A stretch of DNA of 64,000 nucleotides from Pegea sp. RAD2-039 (Eukaryota; Chordata; Thaliacea; Salpida; Salpidae). The number at the start of each line of letters is the position of its first letter. Position 1 is the first letter of the stretch. Below, piece by piece: positions 1 through 13,823 of this stretch. Below the pieces are notes generated by a model that saw nothing but the letters and a program-made list of their open reading frames with translations, ran no database searches and was not told the origin of the DNA. The DNA is taken from positions 248,001 to 312,000 of the forward strand of contig JAQGEQ010000186.1 in assembly GCA_034620365.1 (NCBI GenBank), in the 5' to 3' direction. A program made the position numbers and the translations under genes.

Positions 1-91
1 CTTAATTTCTAAAAGAATATTTATTAATAATTTTCAGATATATTTCCAAAATGTAATAATATTTTAAATATTCTATATTTTTAGTTTGGTA

Positions 92-245
92 AGTTTATTT
101 ATTTATTTCAATAAATGCAAAGGAACGTGTCTGAAGAGAGCACCTCTCGCTAACACACATTCTCACAAATAACATCTATTGAGTTAGAAATACAGAAAGC
201 AAAAGATGTAACACATGGTATTTCAGTTTTGAAGAGATAAAGTTT
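92..245 (-). mobile_element. LINE 3' tail fragment
   Basis: Read on the minus strand this shows a GTGAGAATGTGTGTTAGCG-type block, then AGGTGCTCTCTTC, then a TAAA-rich tail. The same order is seen at 53985-54050, where it follows reverse-transcriptase C-terminal coding sequence. It is a strongly 5'-truncated non-LTR retrotransposon copy with no coding capacity. The inner boundary near 245 is approximate. Confidence 0.65.
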
Positions 246-2930
246 ATTTTCTATTAATTAAACAAATTAAGTTTAAATTACAAATCTTTAATGATAAAAA
301 GTTAAACAGATTACTTACTTTTTGAACATAAGTGAGAAAATCTAGCAGAAATATTCACTTATAATTAGAGGTACAACGAAGCGTGGATACATTTGATTGA
401 TTTTAAAGCCGTAAAGTTCTTTAGGAAATGAAATTACATAAAAAGCAACAAACCTTATTTCAGAAAATGTGCGGTGCTTAGTTATATGTAGTCAGAAGTT
501 TTCAACTTGTTGAACATACAGTTTTCATACAGTGTTTAGAGTTTAAACAAAGTGCTTCATTTTATGTAAAGTAACATTATTTTGCTTTCTCTAAATATTT
601 AAACAATTTATCTTCCTGTTGACATTATACATCAACTATTTATTTTGTACATGCATTTTTCCTCAAAATAACAATATCTACTATCAACAAAACATGTTTA
701 TAGTTTCAAATAATTTACAACAGAAACACAATCATGTAAAATCGAACATAGCCATTTATAGTGTTTAAAGAAGAACTTTTTAGATTTAATAATAAACTTT
801 AAAAAACTGCTTTTATGTTGTGTTTGTTATCATCATACATCTGATTTATTATTTTTGCATAATTTTATTTGTTATACTGTTCAATAAATCTTTACAGTAA
901 AATACAGTTTCTGTTTTATTTGTCTTAGTGTTCTTTTAACATGATGTGGATAGTTAATAGAGTTAGTTGAACTTTGAATAACTTTTATAGAATATTTGTT
1001 TAAGCTTATGACCAGTGTATAAATAAAAGATATTGTTAAGTACTCAAATATTACAACTTCTTAATTTAAATCATAATTTTATTCACTTTAAGTTTTTAAA
1101 TTAAACATTTTATTACAAATTTACTAATGTCATTATTTAAAATTTTAAACTTTTATGATTAAGTGTCTTGTTAGATCAAATTTTAATATAAAATGAAAAT
1201 TAGTAATAAAAATATCTGTTTCAACCTTTTAAATCTTTTCAAGCATATTTTTCAAGTTGTAAAATAAGACTAAGTCTTTTAAGCAATCAATTAGTTTTTA
1301 GGAATACTTAATAGAAACCCCAATTGATGAAAGCAATTGAACCTTATTAAACATCAACTAAAACTGTTTGTAATTTGATTTTGACTTTTTTTAAATTACA
1401 AAAGTCATAAAGTGTAGATAAAAAATCCAAATTTTCAGAAAAATTTAATCGAAAAAAAAACCGAAAAATAATTTTTGTATTTTCATTTGTTAAAGAAATA
1501 GATAAATGAAACTATTTTTATTTGTCTTCTAACATTTTAGTTGATAGACTTGGGAATTAGCTTCAAATCAAGTCTAAAACATCAACTAAACTATTTGGTA
1601 TCCTAATTATTTTAATTATTAAGCAAAAGTTTAAAAAGTAAGAATATTTTTAAATTGTTCTAATTTTATGCTTTACTAGTTTTATAAAAAATCTGTTTTT
1701 ATTAAAAAACTGTTGAAGTTCATTTATACAACCGAAACAATCAAAACTTGGAAATAGTTTGAACATTGTAATATAACCGTGAAAAATAATTAAATGTCCC
1801 GCTTCGACATCTTTAAAAATTATTCAACCAGTAATTCTAATCTAGTTTTAATTTATCGGTTTTGTGTCAAACATGGTTTTATCAACTGAATATTCTTTGA
1901 AAAAATTGTTTTGACATAAAGGTAAAAATTTGAAGAAGCAATTAATCTTTTATAATTTCCCAAAAATTTGGATTTAATGAATTATCTTAAAAGTCTTTGT
2001 TTATAAACCTCTAAACCGCAATGAAATATTTTAGGTGTATTTAATAAATTCTCTGAAATATAAAAAGAAAATTCTTTTTTTTGTTGATCGATTTTTCTCA
2101 AAATTTTTTACATATTTTTAAGCAAAGACTTCTATTTCTATGTAGTTTTATTCAAACTTAAATCTATAGAGTAATTTATAATTTCCAAATAAACTTTGCT
2201 CAAGCCTTTTTGTTTGTTTTCTTATCGTAGTACTTCAAATAGTTTTTTCTCCCCTAAAATTCTGGAAAAAGAGAAAGTAATTTAGTATGCGTGTTTATAG
2301 AATTGAGAGAGTAAGAAAAACTTACTTATAAGCAGAAAGAATGAAGTTTAGCAGAGATAACAGCTGAAAATTTCAATGTGTTCTTATTTAGCTAAATCAG
2401 TTACTATGAATAAGTTACTAAATAAGTTTTTCTGAATATTTTATTATTTAAATTTTATATCTTTCTTTAAAAGTTATAAATAAATAAAGCCTACAAATAA
2501 AAAATATATCTTATTGATTTTTGTTGAAGAAAAACAACTTTGAAATTTTTTTTTTACAAAAATTATTTCATCTGAATTCGGTTAATATTTGATTCACGTT
2601 TTTAATTACTATTTCAATTTTACTCAATGTTTTTTAAATATTATTTTTAGCATTCAGAAAATCATGATAAGGATTAGGTTGATGGATAACAGTCTTTGTA
2701 TAATCACGTTTGCAAGCTATGATGGCTTTAGTTATAATGACTTTAGCTAGTTCATAAGATAAAAGATTTATTTTTTAAATAAGCGAAGTGTTAAAAGATG
2801 CTAGAGATATTTATCAAGCTTCTTATATAAATTAGAACGTTATCAAAACCGTAAAAATATTTTTAATTTTCGTATTTTTTACCTCATAATCTCTGAACAT
2901 AACAATTTAAAATATTTAAACTAAATTCTA
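246..2930. other. gene-poor AT-rich stretch
   Basis: No exon with coding similarity was recognised. The P450 gene that follows lacks an N-terminal membrane anchor, so a short first exon could lie here; none was identified with confidence. Confidence 0.5.
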
Positions 2931-2974
2931 TTTTTAGGAAATTAGGAAATAAAAATTTTCTCTCAAATAGTATT

Positions 2975-5730
2975 ATGGAATTATCAGGACCAATAAAGTG
3001 GCCTATCTTCGGGTCTTTATTTTCATTAATAGGATACAAGGAACGGACTTTAATGGAATGGACAAAGTTTTATGGACCTATTTATCAATTAAAACTTGGT
3101 TCTTTAAATGCAGTTGTCTTTAATGGGTCTGTGTTGATGATTTTATATTTATTTCAGACTTAGATATTGAAATAAAATAAAATAAAAATATAATTTCTTT
3201 ACAGATATGAAGCAGTGAAAACTGTTCTTTTAACCAAAGACGATGTTTTAAGCGACCGACAAAGAGATTACTTGTTCCAGACTTATAGAGAAGGACAAGG
3301 AATTTTCTTCTGTCCTGATAACAGTACCCACCTTAAATTAAAGTCAACTTTACTTAAAAATATCAAGGTTTTAAAAAAACGTAAGAATGAGATAACAACA
3401 CGACTTTCAAAAATTCTTCTGATACTTTAAACATCTAACTTTATGTTTTCACTTCTAGCATAAAGTTTAAAATCTTTAAGTTTAAAATTTAATTTTCCTA
3501 AATGTTGATAATTTGTTAATAATCTTTAATTGCAAATTAAAAGCGTTGATAACGAAATACATGTTTCATAAAAACGTGAAAATGTTTTACATTTGAATTT
3601 ATTTCATAAAACTAATCTTTTAACAGAATGGGAAGTTCATATAAGAAAAGAAAATATTAAACTTCTTAAATATTTGTCTGCAAATATATCAGATCCTATT
3701 GATCTCCAAGATCCACTGGCAATGACTGTAGCAAACATACTGCTCAAGGTATAATCGAAATCTTTAAGTAATCATAAGATTGAAAAAACCTTTAAGCACC
3801 TCCTCATACTTTGTGTCTTTTATATAATTTTTACTAAATTTTAGGCTTTCTATATCAATATTATCAGTACTCAAAAGTTCGTTATTTATAAAACCGCAAA
3901 TAAATAAAAAATTTTAAATCAAAAGTGAATACATTATTCTAATAAACTGAAATGTTTGCTTAAAAATTTAGTATAATGAAGGCATTTAAAAAACTTTAAC
4001 AATTAATCAAATACGATCTTTATTATTTTCATACAGACATTGTTTACCAAAAGCTTTTCATTCGGAAGCAACCGACTGAAACATATTATGTCTCTTTGCT
4101 GTATTGGAAGGACAGAACGTGATAAAAAAGTTGCCCTGATGGCTACATTGAACTGGTTGAAATTTGTACCTGGTATTAATGGGTTAGTAGAAATTAATTT
4201 ACAAATTTCTGGTGATTTATTAAAAAAAACTTTCCAACAATAAATCCCATTATCTAAACATAATCTAAAGAAGTTTAGATCACTTTTAAAATCATCAATA
4301 AGACTAACATTATAATGATGTTAAAAAATTTCATATATTTCTATAATTGTACTTTTACTTTGATAAGAACACGATAAAATTTGAACAAACAATCCAAAAA
4401 TGAATAACTTGTCTGATATCATTTTGAAATATGAGCTTAATCAAACTTTTCAAGAAGCTTCGATCTACTTGTTTTTAACTATTTTAAAAATAAACTTAAA
4501 TCAAAAAGTATAAAAAATACAATTTGTTAGAATTTATTGTTGAAAGATTATTTTGCAGCATAATCTCTCAAAAAAGAAGTGAACATTTCCAAATTAAAGA
4601 TGCATTAAACAAACACTTTGAAGAACGAAAGAGAACATATGATGATGATAAAGATCAGATTAATGATTTGGCTTCAGCTTTATTACACGGTGATCTTTTA
4701 TTTTTTCAAATGTAAAAAAATGTAAATTCTTTTAATTGTACAAATTCTTAAGTAGTTATGTAAGATTATGGAGCAAAAATTTCGAACAGGAAATATTTGT
4801 ATCTTGTAACATCACATTTGAACTTAAAAACTGATTTAAAAATCGTGATAAAGTTTTTAATCAACCAAAAGTACGTTTTCTGATCAATTAACTTTTCAAA
4901 TCAATCTTTTCAGATCATCCAGATCTAACTAAAGATGATCTGAACAGTTTCTTCTGTATGTCTGAAGATATGATGACAGGAGGAACACAAACCACAAAGA
5001 TCCAGACATTGTGGATTGTATTAGAGCTCCTAAAACATCCTCATCATATAAAAAGAGTGCAAGATGAAATAGATTCAGTATTTGGTATGAACTTTATATA
5101 ATTTGAATTTATAGCATGATGTACTTGTTGAACTTCTCTTCACATTTCACACATTTATATTTGTTGCCAAAAAATTGATTTTCTGCTAAAATGTCAACTA
5201 AGAGATAGACGTAACATCTGTTAATGATATGTAAATTTACAGATGATGCAAATGAAGATGATTACTACACTGAAGTTTTACAATCCAAACTCCACTTCAC
5301 AAGATCAGTAATTGAGGAAGGGATGAGGTTGAGACCTCTGGCTCCTACATCTGTCTTCCATGTTCCTCTCAAAGACACAGAAATCCAGGGATATAAGATT
5401 CCCAAAGATGTTGTGCTCATCCCTAATATATGGAGTGTTCACCGAGAAGCAGAATTTTGGGGTCCCGATCCAGACTCTTATCGACCAGAAAGACATTTAG
5501 ATCTCAATGGAGAGTTTGTATCATCTGGTCACGTGATACCGTTTGGTCTGGGACGCCGAAAATGTGCTGGAAGTAAAATGGTTTATGGCGTTATAATGGC
5601 ATTTATGGTCACTATATTTAAGAACTTTGAGATAGAGTTGTGTCCTAGTGATGATGTTTATTCTGAAGGTGTCTCTGTACTTGTTTACCATCCACCAACT
5701 TTTAAAGTTCAGTTGAAAGAACGAAGTTAA
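2975..5730 (+). CDS. cytochrome P450, clan-2 type (CYP1/CYP2/CYP17-like)
   Basis: Haem-thiolate monooxygenase, probably ER-bound. Seven exons join in frame: 2975-3126, 3205-3380, 3627-3748, 4037-4182, 4559-4689, 4914-5084 and 5243-5730, giving about 461 residues. Visible landmarks are the proline hinge GPIKWPIFG at the N-terminus, the K-helix EGMR (ExxR), YRPERHLD (PERF region) and the haem loop PFGLGRRKCAG with the cysteine ligand. The I-helix reads TGGTQTT, so the acidic residue normally before the threonine is glutamine. The C-helix tryptophan of WxxxR is absent. No membrane anchor precedes the hinge. The frame is open upstream to a possible acceptor at 2937, so an upstream anchor exon is likely. 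The part from about 4167 is repeated inverted at 17930-19757. The clan assignment rests on the overall pattern; substrate is unknown. Confidence 0.85.
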
Positions 5731-6435
5731 TATTCTCTTTTTACTATATTTTGTACATAGAAGAAATATAAACGGACTTTTTATTACAATAAACACGAAA
5801 GAGAAAAAAAGCACCTCTCGCTAATCCATAACTAATATTATCATAATAACTATTATATATAATTAGGATACAAATATAGAAAGAAAAGGGTATAGCACAT
5901 GGTATTTTAGTAGTCTCTATACATGAATAACTACACAGAATGTTAATAATATAAAAAGAGAAAAATAATGACAGTTTAGAAATGACAATATTGGCATTAT
6001 TATAACGATTCAACTTCTGCTTGAACAGCATGAGTGATTTTGACATTATAATGTCTGCTAGTTCCAAGTAATAGTTTTGCGGTATGATAAAAAATTTGCT
6101 CTAATTAAAGTATCAGGTGATATGGGCTTATTCAAGTGTAAGGCGTATCGCCTTAGTTGGTATAACTTGAGGAACTAAAATATCTTAATTCAAGAAGCTG
6201 AAATTATAGTTTTGGCTGACAGTTTAATGAAAACTATAATTTATAAAACCAATAGTTTGAATTGAATATAGCACATAAATCTTACCAAGTCAGTTTCATT
6301 TAGTATTTAAACTATAAAAAGTTTTTAGCAAACATAATAAAGACTAGAAACGCTTGCCTTATAGACGAATGTTGTACTTTGTGATTAAGAGATTGTAAAA
6401 GTTGTGAGTTTAATTTGAATACAGAGCGAAAATTA
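4167..6435 (+). repeat. left arm of a large inverted duplication
   Basis: This segment runs from the last bases of P450 exon 4 through the gene end and a LINE remnant. It matches the reverse complement of 17930-19757 at near identity. The spacer between the arms is about 11.5 kb. The left arm appears to be the parental copy because its P450 exons are intact. The right arm is shorter through loss of the haem-loop end of the last exon and the LINE tail. Confidence 0.85.
5750..6435 (-). mobile_element. LINE 3' fragment directly downstream of the P450 gene
   Basis: On the minus strand a degraded reverse-transcriptase C-terminus is readable (SLMLFKQKLNRYNNANIVIS), followed by the family tail near 5790-5840. 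The segment around 6067-6180 matches the coding block at 53640-53790. Stops and lost frame upstream show it is inactive. Its 3' end lies within about 60 bases of the P450 stop, so it may contribute the P450 transcript end. The 5' boundary is uncertain because the inverted duplication continues to about 6435. Confidence 0.7.
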
Positions 6436-8960
6436 TTTACATTTGTTTGATTTATTACTTATAATTGACTTCAGAAAACTTTGAAAAAAAATTCATTTTA
6501 TCAGCATTTGATTTTTGGTCTTTTTATGTAAAACTGTTTACTATAGTATGGTTAATATAAAAATGATTAAATAGTGAACGTTATTTGAAAGAGATTTGCT
6601 TTAATATTTAGCATGTAAAGTAAATGATAAATCTTTTTTGAATTTATTAGAAATCGTTTATTTTTAAGTAAACTTTTTTAGTCCGATACATAATATTATC
6701 ATTAAGTAATATTTTATTTACCATTATGTCCAAATATTAGGTTTAATATTGCTAACTAATCTTTTATAAAAAAATATTTTGAGCAAAAGTTAAATGGACA
6801 AATTTTTTATGGATTTTATGAAACTTTATCTTATTAAATCTTACAAATAGATCTTAAAGTTTTTGCTTAAGGCAACATTATTACATTGAAGAAAATATAC
6901 TTTTGAAAAACCTTTGAAAAATAAAAGTATATAAAACAATTGTTAGGTCTTGTATAAACTTTTTATAAAGTACATAATGAACTAGCTGTTTTTTAATGTA
7001 ATTTTTTTGTCAAATTTTTATATAAAAAGCAAATCTTCTTTAATGAGATGAAATTATTAATAGTGAATATAAAAGTCTTTAAGCTTTTTTAAATGAAGTT
7101 ACATTATTTCACTAATTAACATAAGTTTATCGATTATACATAAACTTCAATTAATGTAAACAAACGAATTGACATGTAAACAAACAACCAAACAAACCAA
7201 CAAAAGTAAATAATAGTCAAATCTGTTTACTGAGTAACTTTTAGAAACTTTTCTTAAATAAAGATTTGGTTGAAGAAGAAAATTAAGAAGAAATATTGTT
7301 TAGTGTAAAACTATTTTGAAAAAAACTTTCTATTTGGTGGTTCCAGTTACTAAATTAAATAAATAATTGATTTAAAATGTAGAACAAAGTTCACTTTAAA
7401 GATTATTTCGAAAATGATTAGATTAGAAAATGTTAGTTTTTATGAAACGTCTTTATTTATTTGTAGTTCTTTTCAACTTTTCTAAACATTTTTCATAATT
7501 TTTCATATAAGTTTGATTTTCGTAATAAAATTAAAAGGTATACAAGTAAAATTAATTTAAACTGAAAGTAATTATAGAAAAAAGTTTATTTAATTTATTC
7601 TTTAAAACATCATCTGGCTCAAAGGTCTTCAGAATTAGGAGAGTTGCATCTTAGTCTAGGGCCGTAAATTTTTTGCAGTAAAAAGCCATAAAAGTTCAAC
7701 AAATTTTCTGGTTGTTAAATACCCCTTTAAATAATGTTCCCAAAGTTAAAAAATATTTTTAAAAGGGTAGCAATTGTACAGTAGTTTGCAAAAGTTGCTT
7801 AAAATGGTCGTCAGTTTATCGGCTGCGATATCAATTCTTTATAAGAATCATTTGACTGAAAAGTGAATCGTCTTCTGAGGATTTGTTATCAAATTTTGAT
7901 ATTTTTTCTCTTAAACTTCAAAAAGAAATTTACTTTTAAACTCTTGTTATCTCAAATCTGATTAAATATCTCCAAATGAATAAAGTTAGAAAACTCACCT
8001 TTCATAGGTTTAAAAAACGATTTAAGTTAAAAATGATTCAATCTTACCTATATGACATTTAAACTCATCAACCAAGTTGCTAATAAACCTTGAATATATA
8101 TTTAAAGAAACTTCTCTATATTTTGTAAGGATTGAAATTTACATTTTTTATTTGTTTTTCCGAGAAAATTATTTAAATTAGGAAATATTTTGTTGGATTT
8201 CTTTTAATCTACTATAGAATTTTGATTTAATTCTTAGTAAGAAGTCTTTGTTGGCACAAAATGGCGTTTTTTTAAACGACAAAAATAATTAAATAAATAA
8301 CAAAGTCTATAAAAGTTTATAAATCTATTTAAACAATCTTTTCAAGATTTAAAACACTCATCGACCACACAAAGGGCCGCATTTGAGAACTCCTAATCTA
8401 GCTAATAGTATGTTCTTTGAAAGATTTTCTATCTGGATTTACTTCTAAGCCTCTTCTCCTCCTAAAGCCACCTCAAGGTAGTGGCACTATTTACCCATCA
8501 AATATTTAATGATGAAAATACTAGGTAAAGAAAATGATTAAAAATCTGATTTAATTTCTTCAAATTATTAAAATCGAAGCTATAGTTTTGAAATATTCAT
8601 TTAAATTTTGATGTATAAGACAGGATTACATGATTTGAGTAATTTAGCTTCGTTACAAATTGATAAAACATAAATTAGTTTAAACCATAACTAGTTTAAT
8701 CATCAAAACTAGCTTTTTAGAGATTTTAGCAAACATTTATTTGCACAACCTTTATATTAAATTTGTCAAACTGCAAATAGTTTTAAAAAGAACATTTAAA
8801 ACTTATTTAAAGCATAGATTAAAGATGTGACCACCATGAATTCTAATCTAAATAAAGCAAAATCGGAAAACAAAACTTGTAGAAGATATTTTGTCTCAAC
8901 AAAAGATAAATATTAGTAAAGAAAAAACAAATTATTATTTTTCATTTTTAAAAGTTTCTT
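6436..8960. other. gene-poor stretch
   Basis: No gene was recognised between the LINE remnant and the NAA30 stop codon. The only structured feature seen is a possible transposon end at 8371-8402, listed among the findings. Confidence 0.5.
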
Positions 8961-10471
8961 TTAAGTTAACCACAGTTTTAACCGAAGCGCATCTACCCCG
9001 TTTAGGTAATAACGATAAAGTCTTTTATCACGAACGAAACCCAACTTTTCATAAAGATTTAGAGCAGCACTGTTTGTAACTTCAGTTTCCAGAACAACCT
9101 GAAATTAGTGAAACTATTAGATATATGAAACATTTGTTTTTAGAGCTGGTAAAAAACATCTAAAAATAATCATTTTTAGAGGTATGTAATGAGAGAACAA
9201 ACACGGTTAATTAACTTAGAAATGTAGATAAAAAGCTCATGGAACTTGGCTACTAATTGTGTGAGAAAAAGCTTTGTGGCGTGTGGTTAAGGTGCTTACA
9301 AGGGATATGAACCTTTGTTGAACTGAGCTCGTATATAAGATTGATCAGTAATTGTGGGCTGCTATTGAGCTCATAAAATGATAGTTTCTTGAAATTACAA
9401 GTATCAAAACTTCTGCTTAAGAATAGTATCAAAATCAAACAAACAAAGAATATTTCTCAACATTTCTACAAATTTACAAATAAAATTAAAAAATCAAAAA
9501 TAAAGCAGGAATCTTTTTCATGATTTTTTATGGATTTCAAAACAAAACTTACCACATCGCACCCTTCTTCAGCCATAGACTCAATAGCAAGCTTCACAAG
9601 AGTAGAACCTACCAAAGAAATAGTTTACAAAAACCACATAAACGTTGAAAATATCACTAACCAATTTTTTTCCGTCTAACATTTTCATTAACAGCCAACA
9701 TTGCAATGTACCCTCGACGTTTCAGTTGTTTATGAAATCCTATTTTACAAACAATAGCTCCAACATACCTGTCTTCATGGGTTGCCTAACAATATATTTC
9801 AAGTTTTTGAATTAAACTCAAAATAAGGAATAAAATTGGATACTACCATAATTTTGAAATACTTTTGAAATAATTTTGAAATATTTAATTTTGAAATATT
9901 TAAATATAACTTTAAAAGTTTGTTTTTATTTATAAGTCATTGACAAATTTACTGAATAATTAAATTTAATACTCACCAAAAAACATAGTTTTGGCCAATT
10001 ATGAATGAAATATCGATATGTATAAATTGAATAAGGTTCAGATAAGTCTTTGGTTATAAGATTAATAATAGCTGGCATCTGATTTTCATCTTTATATCTC
10101 GCATAACAAATTCCACTATTAGTTAACACTATGTTACTTTTAATATCATTTTTATCAACTATTAAAGGGTCACTTTCAGGCAAGTTTTCTTCATTTATAG
10201 AAACAGAATTAAAGACATCACATAATCTGTCTTCTGTTAAATCTTTAGATCCTTCTATTCTTATAGAATCATTAAATCCATTATGGTCTTTAGTGTCATC
10301 TTTTATATAATCTTTATTTTCTTGGGAGTCACTATTAGATGATGCTAATATTTCTGATACAAATTTATTAGAACTCAAGATGATGTTAGAGTCTTGTATA
10401 ATTTCATCAGCATTATTTTCAGCACAATTTGGATATTGTGGCACAGATTGTAGATCAATACTTTTATCCAT
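8961..10471 (-). CDS. NAA30: N-alpha-acetyltransferase 30 (NatC catalytic subunit)
   Basis: GNAT-fold enzyme that acetylates the N-terminal methionine of nascent proteins, acting with NAA35 and NAA38 as NatC on the ribosome. Four exons in transcript order are 10471-9977, 9785-9662, 9608-9553 and 9098-8961, giving 270 residues with exact phase. An acidic, low-complexity N-terminal half of about 120 residues precedes the catalytic domain. Recognisable family blocks are [28 protein letters not shown] with the acetyl-CoA-binding basic loop just after it, VVLETE and [15 protein letters not shown] at the C-terminus. The start at 10471 (MDKSID) was chosen because the upstream open stretch is hydrophobic and unlike the family. 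The last exon is very well conserved. Confidence 0.93.
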
Positions 10472-13400
10472 ACTATTTAAAGTCACATAAAGTAAACATA
10501 AATCAATAGTTATATTATAAATGATCAATAAAATCAAATTATCAAATATTTAAAATCACATAACTTTCATTATTAAACATAAATCAAAAGATAATCATAT
10601 TATAAATGACTAATAGAATAATGTTTACCAAATAAACTATTGAAATACATTTTGATTATATCATAAAGAAATTAAAACTCATAAGATACTTTTATAGATT
10701 ATATTAAATCTATTTTTTAAATGCTATATAAAAATTTCAATTAATAATTATTTTAAAAAATTAAAAAAGTAAAATCTAATAAGTATTATCTAAGAAAACT
10801 ATATAAATAATAAATAATCTTATCGAAAAAATAATCATTATACAAATTGGTTAAAATAACTTTTAGATGAAATCTAATAACAATTTTTATGAAATAATAT
10901 TAAATAATGTGACTGAATAAAAAGTATTATATGTTTACAAATTAATATATTTACTTTTTTAATAATCAAGAATAAAATAGCTAAAAGAAAAGACTTTATT
11001 TTTTCATGCTAACTAAATCAAATTTAATAAATTCAAGATGTTTATATTATTAATAATACAAATAAAAAACAAATCAATTACTACTTCTTACCAATATAAC
11101 AATACAACAAAAATTAGATTAAAAAATTAAGTTTACGTTTCAACTATTTATATATAGGTTAAGGAAAGTTTTAAATTTGAAAATTTAAGAGTTTGAGAAA
11201 AAATTTGTTAGATTTATAAACTATTTTTTATTTAAATTACTTTTCAAGTCAGCATGACATCATTTTAGATAAATAGCTAGTACAAAAGTGAGTTTAAGAA
11301 ATCAACTTATCAATAATTAAAAAAGTTAATCAAATCTTAAACATATTTCTTATGAAAAGAAGAAGCTATTAATTTGAAACAAAAGCATTAATAAGCAACA
11401 TAAACAAATATTCAGAATTTACTATTCATTTGTTAATGAAAAATGTCATGCTTCTAAATTAAACAGAAGAATTAATTTATTCCGGTATAATTTAGTTAAA
11501 AGCAAAAAAATTGCAGAAACATTCCAAATATGCAATTTACATTTTGTTAAGTTAATTTTGAGTGTTGACACAAAATGGTAAGGGCCAAAATAGTAAAAAA
11601 CAATCGTGTTATAAAGACAAAATTTGGTAAACAATTTAATTATTATAGTTAAATAAATTAATTTTGACGAGTTAAGTTTATAATAAACAAATGATGAACA
11701 ATATTTAACAGATAAGTTGTTTAGTAACTATTCAAAAGTAAGCAAACTTAAAAGTTTGATAAAACTGGTTAAATTTCATCTAAACTTTTTGCATTTCAGT
11801 TTGCTATTTCTTCTATATTTGAATAAATTAAAGTACTTTGAATTTTTCATATAAATGCTTTAGTAAAATAGCAGCAACAGTTTTACAACCAAACAAAAAG
11901 TAAAAGCATAAAAATTCGTTACTAAGATAGGTAGTAAAACTTAATCCTTTTATATAAGATAAAGAAACAAAATCTTGTAACTATATTATAAAACATTTTA
12001 AAACTTTTCGTACTTTGGCTAATTCTTAATTTAAATCTCTAAAATATTTGCATTCGAAGATTAATTCTTATACAAATTTTCTTATTTAAGATTTCATTTT
12101 TCATCTAAATTTTAATTTTGCTGATATTAAACAAACATAATATTCTTGAATAAAATTCTAAAAAGAGTTCCTTAAATTCTGTAATTATTAGTAATCATTA
12201 TTTCAATACTTTCCTTTTTCACTGTGCTAAAAGTAAATAATTGAGTAAGTATTTAAAGCTGTTGAAGATTTTATTTAAATTGACAAGGTGTTTGTTGGAA
12301 ACTATATTTCAAACAAAAAAATATATATTCTAATTTATTTTATTGGTAGCTATGATTTCTAATCTCTACGCTTAAGTTAATGAATTAGAGCATCATATAT
12401 AACTGTATTAACCGTAACTAATAATAGTTATATAATATTTTTATCTTTTTTGGGTGAAACATTTTTTCTTAATTTTCATAAGTTTCCGTTAACTCTCATA
12501 ACAGTAATAAGCTTAAACAAGACTTTCTCTAGAAGATTTTCTTCTAAATCTAACCATACAATATTATTTTAATTAAAAATATTTTATCAAGTTTGACTTT
12601 TATAAGATTTGTTAAATCATTTTCATGAGTTATCTTATTTGTATAATTGTTTGGTTTCTTAGTAATAAAAATCCATTTTGGATAAAACTAGTTTTGTTCT
12701 CATTCTTACTGAACCGAGTTTCAAATGGTTCCTTTTAAAGTTGTTTTAAATTTTTTTGCATTACGTTACCAGTTTATGTGGTTTATTACAAATTTGAAAG
12801 TATTTTATTTCTCTCCTTTTAATAATTTTTAAGTAGTTTTATTTAAGATGTTTATTACAAAAAACATTTGTTTATTTGAAGCAGTTTTAACTGAAACAAA
12901 TTTTAAAATTAGTTTTTCGTTATCAAATGTATTTTATCTGTTGAAATTAACTCTTTTTACTTTTTTATTTTTGTTCCAATATATTAATATATTATGTTAT
13001 TATTATGCTGTAATATAATTACAATTTAAAGTAGAAAAATATTTTTAGGTAATATTTCCCTTAATTAATATATTTAAAAAAATTGTTTTTGTGAATTACT
13101 TATTAAGTTAAAATTATTTTTTTTAATTCTGACATACTTGTTACCAATTAATTAATATTTATGTTATTTAATTTTTATATTTTTAATTTTATTTATTTAT
13201 GTTTATAATTTATTATTTGCTTTTAAGTCAAAGTTTTTACTTTTGGAATTTTACATTTAATATTTTAGACTTTTTATTAAAAAGTTTTTTTGTTTTCATA
13301 TTTTTTATTTATTAATGTTCAAAAACATTTAATAAATTTTACATTTCTTTGAATATTGAATTATTTATATAAAAATAATTGTTTATTTAAACTAATGGTT

Positions 13401-13823
13401 TCTAAACATACAAGTTTTACTTTAAAATTAATAATTTAAATTTAAAACTGACTTTAACCAAATTTTTTAATTTGAAATTATTAATTTTATAGATTAAATT
13501 TTTAATTCATATTTTTTTTTATTCTTTTTTATATTTAAAAATATTTTTATGAAATATTTTTTATTTTAAATTTAAGTTATTGTTATTTATTTAAACCAAA
13601 ATATAAATTTCAATTTTTATAAAATGAAATTTTTTCTGTAATTTCTTTAGTAATAATAAACAATAATGTTTTTAAAATATAAAGTAAGTATCAAGAACTT
13701 ACTTAAACTTGATATTTTTAAAAGAAATCTTTTTGTTGTCAACATTTAGTTATTCAATTATTGCCAACAGATAATCCACGTCTAAGTTAGATTTTTAGTC
13801 AGATTTTTTTTCTCACACTAGTC
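10472..13823. other. extremely AT-rich intergenic stretch
   Basis: No coding exon was recognised. Between about 12900 and 13760 the sequence is nearly all A and T runs. The short open frame at 11446-11634 on the minus strand has no recognisable content. Confidence 0.5.
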
